Below are positions 37,101 through 48,000 of a stretch of DNA of 64,000 bases, piece by piece; the first letter of the stretch is position 1, and each line of letters begins with the position of its first letter. The position numbers and the translations under genes were made by a program. The notes beneath the pieces were generated by a model. The model did no database searches. It was not told the origin of the DNA and worked only from the letters and a program-made list of their open reading frames with translations. The stretch is from Sarcocystis neurona (lineage: Eukaryota > Apicomplexa > Conoidasida > Eucoccidiorida > Sarcocystidae): contig KL647328.1 of NCBI GenBank assembly GCA_000727475.1, forward strand, positions 62,001-126,000. The letters run 5' to 3'.

Positions 37101-40100
37101 AGGGGAGGCACAACGTGCCAGGCGGCTCAGCGCGTCACGCTCAAAACCCACGTCCTGAGTTTGTCGAAGTCACTCGCCCAAGTAGGACGCGGGTACACAT
37201 GCGTTAAAGTGTGAAGTGGTGGGGACGACGGCGCTCGTTCAGACATGTTTAGGAAGACGGTGAGCGCGCCAGAGAACGCGCTTCTTTTGGTTTTGCGTCA
37301 ACTGCTGCGGAGGGACTGTCTCGTGCAGCTACAGCAGAAGCGTGACCACTGGTAGCGTGACGGTGTGGCGCATCCAGACGTATAATACACGTGGTGATGC
37401 GGAGAGTCCTGAAGAACGACGGGAGACTGTCCGCAGGCAGACAGAGAGAGAGAAGTTTGCTCGCAGTCGGTTGCCCGGTGGCCGACGTGAGGAGGCGTGT
37501 TGTGCGCGCGGGCACAGGCAGATGTCTAGGGATGTCTGTAGAGATTCGTGTTTTGGCTGTAAATATCAAGACGGAGAGGTATGTGTGCGTACGGGCATGT
37601 GTGTCTGTTTTTAGCGATTTACGCCTGACGGCCTCTCATCAACGAAGGGCTGACGTGCCGAGTGAAAGGCGCGTGAAAGGTTTCCACCGACGTCTTCTTG
37701 ATCATATTTGCGACCTTGCGCACGTGCGTCCACGCGTGCGTACCTGTGTCGACGTGCAGCTGTGTACACACGTGGGCGGGTGTGTGGGAACACGTGTGCG
37801 TGCTCTACTTCGTCGGGAAATCTACACAGGCAAACAAGAAGCAAGAAAGACACGTGCGTGTCTGTGTCTGTGTGTTGGTGGGTGCTGCTAGATCAACGGA
37901 TCGAAGGGCTGCACGAAGACGTGCGTGTGCCCTGCGTGTTTGTCTCTGTGGATTCTGCACGAGAAGTGTCGCTCGATACTTGTCCGATTCCACGCACACG
38001 AACGCTCCACACAGGGGGAGGCTGTGGCGATAGTGCGTCTCCCCTAGAAAAATCTCTGCGGAACACTTTCACAAGTGTATGCAGCGCACCGTCTACGACA
38101 ACAGTGACTGCAGCAGCAGCACTTTCAGCAGTGACAGGAGTGAGCGGCGAGAGCACGAACGACAGCAGCAGGAGCAGCATCAACAGCAGCAGCAGGAACA
38201 GCACCAACAGCAGCAGCAGGAGCAGTGCTAACAGTAGCAGCAGGAGCAGCACCAACAGAAGCAGCAGGAGCAGCATTAATAGCAGAAGCAGGAGCAGCGC
38301 AAACACCAGCAGCGGGAGCAGTGCTAACAGCAGCAGCGGGAGCACCAGCAGGAGCAGCACCAACAGCAGCAGCAGGGACAGCTCGGAATGAAACAGCAAC
38401 AAGGGCATGGAGAAGTCACTTCTGTTCTCACTTGTTGATGATGTTATCCGTCGTCTCCTGGTCTGTAATGTACGCCCGCGTTGTCAAGTCGTCTGGTCTC
38501 GTTATCGTCTGAAATGGGAGGGTGTCTCACGTGAGTGCTGCTACAGTATTTGGGTGCCGACTACGCCGGCGCGGCTCTCCTACTTGTAACCGAGGGGCCT
38601 GGATGGCAGAGTCGTCCTACGTGCGCGAAAGTCCCGTGGCTGCGCGGGCGTCACACATGTGCTGCGCACTCTCACCTCTGGGCAGTTTCTTCTTCGAAAC
38701 CACTGGTTGCCTCTCGCGCTTGCATGCGTTCGTAGTCCTTGACATTTTTGCGAATGGAAGCTGCAGCGTTGTCATGCTTGTTCTTTGCAGAGGAACTGCT
38801 GCTTGAGTCTGCGACGCCCGCAGGACTACAACCCGGCACTTGCTGAGCAACAATACCAAGAGGTATCTACGCCTGTCTCATATATGTACATATGTGCGCG
38901 TACATGTGCATACGTATCTACATATATATGTATATATATATATATATGAGTAGACACGTAACACCTACGTACGTCTATATATATATATAGTGTGTACGTA
39001 CGCATGGTGCATACGCACACACAGACGCATATGTGGGTTGAAATATCCGTCTTTTCCTATATGTACACGCATAAACCGCAGGTATTTCTACGCGTGTGAC
39101 GTACTCGTGCTTCTTCGAAAGCCATAGCTGAGAAGCTGCATGTGTTTGCATGCATTGGACGCAATGTCTGTTGTCACAGTGTCGCCTCAGTTAAGCGCAT
39201 GCCAACATCGACGCATGTGCGTATATATGTACACTCCGGCCGTACGGGTGGTGTGTGTGTGTGTGTGTATTTATGTATGAATGTATGTGTGTACATGTGT
39301 ATGTATGCATGTGTGTATGTATGGATGGATGTATATCTGAGTGTATGTATGGATGGATGAATGGATGTATGTATATGTATGCATATGTGTGTGTGTGTGT
39401 GTTTGTATGTATGTGTGTGTGTTGGTATAGATGTATGTATGTATGTATGTGTCTGTGATTGTGTGTCTTCATGTGTACAGCGACGCTCACAGAACTTTAG
39501 TTCGCATCATAGGTGCTCACGTGTGTACTTGCCAATCAGCACGCCTACAGCAGAGCACGCGTGCAGGGGTGTGACGTACCCAGTGACAGTTCGGTAGACG
39601 GATTCTTCTCAGTACAGACGTCCAGGGGGTATAATCGCGACTTCCCACGGGCAGCAGCAGGCACAGCAGCAGAAGCAGCGGGAAGCGTTTCTCGTTGTCC
39701 GTCTCTCCTTGAGTGTGCTGCTGCTGCGCTTCTGGTCCTGGTGCAGGAGCGTTCACGGCAAGGCAGCCTTACTGGCGTCGCCGTTCCTCCCCCTTCTGCT
39801 GCAGCGAGTCCAGCAGCAGCTCCGCACAGCGCCCTTATCGGTGAGTCTCCTGCATGCGTGGGGCTGNNNNNNNNNNNNNNNNNNNNNNNNNNNNNNNNNN
39901 NNNNNNNNNNNNNNNNNNNNNNNNNNNNNNNNNNNNNNNNNNNNNNNNNNNNNNNNNNNNNNNNNNNNNNNNNNNNNNNNNNNNNNNNNNNNNNNNNNNN
40001 NNNNNNNNNNNNNNNNNNNNNNNNNNNNNNNNNNNNNNNNNNNNNNNNNNNNNNNNNNNNNNNNNNNNNNNNNNNNNNNNNNNNNNNNNNNNNNNNNNNN

Positions 40101-41600
40101 NNNNNNNNNNNNNNNNNNNNNNNNNNNNNNNNNNNNNNNNNNNNNNNNNNNNNNNNNNNNNNNNNNNNNNNNNNNNNNNNNNNNNNNNNNNNNNNNNNNN
40201 NNNNNNNNNNNNNNNNNNNNNNNNNNNNNNNNNNNNNNNNNNNNNNNNNNNNNNNNNNNNNNNNNNNNNNNNNNNNNNNNNNNNNNNNNNNNNNNNNNNN
40301 NNNNNNNNNNNNNNNNNNNNNNNNNNNNNNNNNNNNNNNNNNNNNNNNNNNNNNNNNNNNNNNNNNNNNNNNNNNNNNNNNNNNNNNNNNNNNNNNNNNN
40401 NNNNNNNNNNNNNNNNNNNNNNNNNNNNNNNNNNNNNNNNNNNNNNNNNNNNNNNNNNNNNNNNNNNNNNNNNNNNNNNNNNNNNNNNNNNNNNNNNNNN
40501 NNNNNNNNNNNNNNNAGTCTCCTGCATGCGTGGGGCTGCAGGCAATGCGAGAATGAGTATTCACCGCACAACGCATTAGCTCGCTTCACTATATATATAT
40601 ATATATATGTATGCGGACGTCTAAAACACACGTGCACACACACAAAGTTCTTCGTGGGTACGTGTGTTTTCAGAAGTAATACATGTCGAAGGATAGGGAT
40701 GTCTTGGTATGTAAGTCTGTATACGTGTGTATAGAAAGACAAAGGTAGACGGATAGGGGGAATGGAGCTCTGTGTGTGGGGATAGCTTCATCTAGATTGT
40801 TAATAGGTACAGATGTCCCGTGGAAATGTAGGCGTCTATGTAGTATTAACAGCACCCACTGACAAACACACACACGCACACACGCACCGCGGGGGGTATA
40901 TGCCGGCGCGTCCACGGGTACTTATCAAGCAGAAATGACGTAAGGCCTCAAGAAACGTTCAGGAGGCCGTGCTAAAGCACGCGTTTTACACAGCGGAACG
41001 CGTCTGAGTCACTGCCACCGCTCGCAAGTGGGAGAATATATATACATATATGTATGTATATATATGTATATGTCTTTACGTGGATGTGTGAATACGCATT
41101 TACGAGTGCATGTAAATGTGAGTTTTGTGAGCGTCCTTACTAGGTGGCAACTGTTGATTGCTGACTTGTGCTTTGCTGGTGTGGAGCACTGCTGCAGCTG
41201 GCGCTCTGGGCATCGTCTCTACTACGGTGCCTGACAGCCCTCACAAAATCTTCATTGGCGGCCTACCGCATAGCATTACCGAGCCAGCATGCAAAGTAGG
41301 TGCTTCCAAGCCTGGGCACTTGGCCGCTAGTGCTACTACGGTGGCGCTGCCGCTCTACAACTGCTGCTGTCGTACTGACGTCCTCATGGCGCTGTTGCGG
41401 TGCTGCTGTACTATTATCGCATCCTGGTGCTGCTGCCGTGGGGCTGTCGTATTGGCGACGCTGTTGCTGTGAGGGGCGTTGCCGTACCGATGCTGCTGCT
41501 GCTGGTGCCTCTGCTGCTGCCGGCGCTGCTGCTGCTGCTGGACTAGTCCCAGAGCGGAAAGGAGAGAGACTGCTCTTGCACTGTATAAGGGTACCTCTGC

Positions 41601-41634
<34 letters not shown>

Positions 41635-44600
41635 GTATATGTATATATGTGTGTACGTACGTATCTCTGAGCCCGTGTCTATACGTGCAAGTGTATCTAC
41701 AGGAAGTAACCGTGTCTGCATGCGGGGATTGTTCGGTTGCCATTGACGCGGAGGTTCGCGGTGACTTCTTAGACCGCCGTGTATATCCGTCCGCTGCTTA
41801 AAATATCTATCTTTCGCTGCCGACGGAACGTCAGCGGGCTGCGTGGTCCGCGTGACAGCAGCTTCTCCTCCTCCGCGCGTCCCCTTCCTCCAGTCACGTG
41901 CTGTGCATCTGTGCCAGATACGTGTACGAGTGTGTATCCTCGGGGAGTACACCAACTCAGGCGTGCTTTTTCTCACGCACTAGGCATCATGTTCGCGATA
42001 CATCTTTCGTAGCAAGACGTAGTCGACGAGTCTGTAGGTCTAAACGATTAGGCAAGCAGATGCTTCTGCAGTGCTTGAGTGTGTGTGCGTGTGTGTGTGT
42101 GTGAGAGAGTCTGTGTGTGTGTGTGCCTGCATGCGTAGTGTGCCTGCAGAAGCGTCTGCCTGGAGTAGGTATTTGACTGCGCCCTTGAGTGTGATCAAAT
42201 GGGACGACATGTGTGCTTTTCTGTTGACATCATCTGCGCAGCCTAGGGAGGCGCATCGGCTGACTGATATCTATCTTCGCCTGCAGCTGTTTGTGAATAG
42301 TAGCTGTGAACGTATAGGAGCCATCTGGATATGACAGGGGGTGGGTGCAGATAGAGTAGCAGTGTCTACGAAGTCTTCTATACGGGAGTCGCGTGTGTGT
42401 CCTCGCCGTGCGTATAAAGCATCAGCGATATATATGTATATAAATGTGTGTGTGTATGTATAGCTGGATGTATATATTTGGGTAGACGTCCAGCACTCTC
42501 AGTTCCTGGGCACTGTAATTCACCTACAATACAGTCTGCCTTCTCTCAGGAGCCTACGGTAACTAACGCGGACGTGCTGGCACATGTGTCTTTGACGCGT
42601 GCATCTTACGCACGTGTGTGGGTAGGGACGTGTACGTCGGCGCTAATGCGTCTCTGCGTATGCGGCCGGCCCGTGCAGTCGCGCGCGTAGGAGAAAGGGA
42701 TGGTCTGTGTGCGCATGTTACCCCTGTACACGCGGACTCCCCTGTGCGTCTGCGTAGTATCGCACATGCAGCGGACGGACGGACGGCACGTGAGAGCTTT
42801 GTCTCTACACCTGCAGTTTCGGTGCTTCTGTGTGTGCGTGCGTGTTCGCATGCGTACGCGGGGACTAGTGCGGGGGGGGCACTCTGACTGCGTGGGCATA
42901 CGTATGTATTCAGCGCAGAGGGGGGGGGAGCGCTGGTGGAGTTCTGGTTTATGGCGTACCTAGGTGGGTTCGCGCGCGTGCGCCTGTCTCCTGTTTTCTG
43001 CTGCAGCAACTGCTGGAGGCCTTCGGGCAGCTGCGGGCCCTTCACGTCGTCAAGGTACGGTTCTCCCCGCCCGTGTATGCAGACTCGTAGCAACGCGCGT
43101 GTGGACACATGCACATATATCTGGAGGCGTAAGTCTCCGTCAGTCTGCGTGGGCGGAACTTCCCTGGGTGGACATACCTCGACAAACGCACACTGTAGAA
43201 CGTGTGTGTGTGTATATATATGTGTATATATTCGTGAATCAGTCTCCACTTGGATGCGTAGATACGTGTGTGTACACTGGTGCGTACTGAATTTGGGTAT
43301 ATGCCGGGACGAGTGTAGTCAAAGCAGAACGCCTGTGTACAAATATGTGTACGTCTCCGTACTCGGGGCGCGCATATGCGCATGTACATTTGCGTCTATC
43401 TATTCACACAGTTGAATGCCTCTTGTGGGAGCTGCTCGGGCCTGCGCAACGTAGAGGAGAACCCAGAGAAACAAGGGACGCCGGCCGCCGCATAGGATGT
43501 GACACAGAACAAGCCGCATATGAGTGTCCGTCGCAAGCGTGGGTCGGTTGATGAGAGAGAATCTCGTCCAGATATCTTGCGTACGTATATTTGCGTATTA
43601 GGGAGTGGGTGTGGGGGTGTCCACACCGAGGTGGGAGAGTATGTGTTGCGTGAGAACCAGCAGCAAGAGCAACACCGGTAGCAGCAGTTAAAGCGAGTGC
43701 AGTAGACGAGTTCGCGTCAGCACAAATGCGTGTCGCTCCCTGGAAGATGGTGGTGCTACACGCCCTCTCGGGATTGGGCGTATGTACACCGTAGGTCGCT
43801 TACCGTCGTGTGCGGCCCCGGCGGCTGTCTCTTCGGCACGCGTGTACGACTGTGGGGGTTAACGTTTGTAGACGGGGCATCTGACCACCCTCCAGGAGAA
43901 GTATTTTCGTGTTCAAGTGGTGAACGTATGTGACGCCGTCCACGCGTGACGGTGACCGCCGCGCAGCGCACTCGTCCTGTGTTTCCGGCGCAAGGCAGGA
44001 GCCGTTTCTGAAGAAGCTGCTGCGCACACGGTGCTCTTTCTACATACGAAAGAAGATGCAACTACTCTAGGACGTCCCTACAGGGCGACGTGCCTCACTT
44101 CTCTACACTACACAGTTACACGTCCGTAGGTTTATTTACAGCCCGTTGGCGTACTCATGTATGTGGACGCAGACGTCGGTTTAGTGGAGGGGTCTTGTCT
44201 GCAGGTAAACACTGGTGCACATACGCATGTTTGTATACGGTGCGGTGGAGGAAACCGATTCCTCCATACACATCCACGTGTATGTCCGTACATACCTCTC
44301 TGTTTATATATACATATATATATGTGTACGTACGTACGTACACGTGGAAGAAACTCGCGCAGTGGAGGTGCGGCTGTCTCCGCAGGACCCGCAACGAGGG
44401 GACTGCAAGGGCTTTGCGTTTTGCGAATATCTTGACCCGAACGTCACTGACGTCGCCGTCGCGGGCCTCAACAACATGCGCATCGGTGAGTCGAATTAAA
44501 CTGCCGGACGCGATAACGTTCGCCTCGTGTTAGTATGTGTGTGTTGCACAGGGTGCGCACTACGCGTCACAGTAGGAAAGTCCGTATGTGTACATCTGTG

Positions 44601-45037
44601 TGTATATGAATGTGGTGGACAGGCTGCACGTACGTCCTCGTGTATATAAGTAGAATGCTTTTTTCCGTATATATGTGTTTACATATACTGCGTAGGATGC
44701 GCGTGTCCCCACATATTTCCCTGTGTGTGTATAAGATCTCTACTATGTAGGACGCCTATGTCCCCACATATATATGTATGTATATGTGGAAGGGAGAGGA
44801 AGCAGGTAAATAGCGAATTAACTTACTGCGGTGAGTCGTTATATTATAAACACGGGTACAGGAAAACATCCTCCTTTCATCGCTGCGGACGTATCTGTAC
44901 AGCTGGAAATATGAAACAGCACAAGTGGCCGCGACGCGAAGCACTGCAGCTGCCACCGTCCTTCTGCGGCTTCGCATTCGAGTAGCGGAACTGCAGACAA
45001 TCGACACCACCACACCAGCTGCCGCCCGACGAAGACG

Positions 45038-45069
<32 letters not shown>

Positions 45070-48000
45070 AAGAGAGAGAGAGAGAATAAAGAGATAGGTG
45101 AGTAGGTAGGTAGATAGGTGAATAGGTAGATACGCGGATATTTTCTGCACAGGCGCGTACACACGCGCGGGTGTACCTACGTGCAATCACATACGTGACA
45201 CATATTTATACGCACAGACCGTTCAGACAAATACAGTAGCTTCTGTTCTGCGGATAAGTCTGCGTCTTTATGGCTGTGGTCGTGCGTAGACCGTGTGCAT
45301 GTAAAGTGGGGAGCATGCTTTTTCGTCCGATGCGCCGACCCTCGTGCACAGGTTGCTCTGTCCGCGTTTCGGGAGTAGGAGACACCGCTTACGTGTTGCC
45401 CAAGGGGTCGGAAGACTGGTGTTATCGTCTCGTATGTGGGGAGGTGCACCGTTCATGTAACTTATCTGCAGGCAGGTATATAGGTGTAGGCAAGATAGGA
45501 GGGAAAGTTTTCTGTGGGTCCACACATATACAAACGTGCATAACAGATGTAGGTGCTGGGGACTCGTGTACGCCTGCTGCTGTCACGTGTGTCCTGCACG
45601 TCGGGCATACTGCACGGAATACCGGGTTGAGAAACTTGTCCTTGCGACGACACGCTCTAAGACCAACGCCGGCTGCATGCCAGGAGCGGCTCTACAGGGC
45701 GCCACCAGGAATTAGCGGGCATCTGTTGTACCTGTTGTATAGAGTCGAAGTTTCTGTGTCTGCTGCATTGTCGGTTTCTACTGTATATATGTAGGTATAT
45801 GTAGAGAGAGAGAGGCGGGCAGGTCTAACGCATACGCCGGAATGTTCAAGCAAAGAACACGTTTTGAGTGGGTGTAGTCAGATGCCCACGCCTCTCTGTA
45901 GTGTGTGTATACACTGTGTAGTGTATACCCTTGTAAGATTACAGACGTGCATATGTTCGCGTAGGTGGACGCCGTGGAGTGTTGTATGTGAGTGTTTGTT
46001 TTCCATCCGCTCCACATAGTGCACACGTGTATGTATATATATATATATATGCAAACTTGACGTTTATTCACGCGTATACGCCGAGGTAATGTGCACGCAG
46101 AGGACGCCGTCTGTCTATAGGTTTGCGTACGTGAAAACCAAGCTGTGCGTAGGACCGGGGTGTTTCTGTAGCAGAGGGATCTGAGGAAGGCAGATGTGCG
46201 TAGTGTGCCAGGAAACAGGTATATACGCAGTTGCATGAGCTGGTGTTTCACTGTAGTGGAAGTATCAGCTGTTGCGTGGGTGTCGATGAGGAGTGTGGAT
46301 TGTTAACCGTCAACGTGCGCGTTACTGCTGCTGCTGTGGCGTCGCCTCTCCCGCTGGTGCTGCCCCGTAGCTGCTGTTGATGGGGTCGGATACTGCTGCT
46401 GCTGCGGCTGCTCTTGCTGCTGTTGCCGTTACAACTTCTGCGTCTTTCTCTTTCCGGGATTTTTCACAGGCGACCGCGTGCTGCAAGTGCGGCGTGCGAT
46501 GCCGCACGGCCACATGAAAGGCGTCGGTCCGGACGGCACCGCCGTGTGCCCACCCACGACGCCTTCGATCGTCGGGTGAGCAGCACTAGGTGGAAGAGCA
46601 GTAGCCAAAGTAACACGACGTCTTTCCCCAGCCCGGAGTAATAGAAATAACGCTAGTAGCTGTGCAAGCGGGAAGAGAAGCACACTCTACAAATGGTAAA
46701 GGGAAGACGAAACGCAGGCGATTTTGGCTGTCTTGTATGTCTTGTGGAAAGTAGGGGATGGGGGAGCCCGGGAAGCCGCTTACTCTTCAAGGTCGTAATC
46801 GTTGAGGTGGTAGTGGTGAGAACGGTAGCCTCAGGAGTTGGAGTTGTGGTGTCTTCTCGACAACACGGGGTTTGTACATCCTATACTGCTGTCCACCTAT
46901 ATGCTTATATGTGTGGGCCTAAGTGTGTGTGTCTGTGTGCCGCCAGGGGACAAGATACGCATAGTTTCGTCGCGTCGACGGTTTTTTTCCGGTTGGCACA
47001 GCCGAGTGTGCCAAACAGTCTACACAGACATGTCTGTAGAGTAAAGTTTTCTCAACGTAGCGGTGCCTCTCCCTCGCCTTTGCGCGCGGCGACGTGTGGT
47101 GGAAGGTGCGTTTGTGCGGGCGGCTGCAAGTATGTAGACTTGTGTGGGCACGTCTATACGCGTGTTGGGAGCAGGGCTTCGTACGCAGATGCGCACACAC
47201 GCATGGACACCTCAGAACGTGGGACGGGGTGATGTGTGCTCTGTTGCTGTGACGCACGCAGGACGCTGAGCAGAGTGCTCGCGATACACAACATGCTACC
47301 CCCCCTGCCACTGGTAAGCCACAAGTTTATGCATGTGTTTGCTGCATAGGCACTGGCGTGTTTTTTTTACGGTGTGACTGACGCGTTTTTTGCCCTTGGA
47401 GTCCCGAGACGGGCTCGAATTCCCCTTCGTTGTGCCTGTGCCGAACTGCGTGGTGTTGAATACGTGTGAGAGAAAACGATGGAGAGAGAGACGCACGGGT
47501 GTTCGCGAACACCGTGTGCAGCAGTGTGTGGGCGTGTGTGCATTCGCGTCCACGTGGGGCGCGTAGTCGGGTCCGCCATTCTTCGTGTGCTCGGTGGTTG
47601 GCCGCCTCCGTGGTTGTAGCCACAAGTGTCAAGAGGGAAACCATGAGTTACCTAGTTGTGTGTATGTGTGTGTGTGTGTGTCTGTGTCTGTGTCTGTGTC
47701 CGTGGGTGCTTAAGGTGATGTGTATGTGTGCATGCGTACGTGCGGGTGTGCGCTAGACACGCACACTGCTCCGGGTATCCTGGGATAGGCGGTTACAGCC
47801 GTTCTGCGCACTGCCTCCGTGCCTCTCTGTGATGGACGGACGTGTTGGTGTTTTGTGTAGGTCCCGAAGTTACTGCGGGACGCAGTGGCAACAGAAGCAC
47901 GCATTCGCGCTGCTGCCTATGGGGAAGTCGTTTGCGTAGACGTGCAGGAGGCACTGGCGACGCAAGCCGCTGCGAAGGGAGAGGGGGTGCCTGTGCTGGT

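Noticed and set aside
39513..40742. Open frames crossing the second N run
   Set aside because: Artefacts of the gap, except for the real exon 39618-39840, which is included in the U2AF-like gene.
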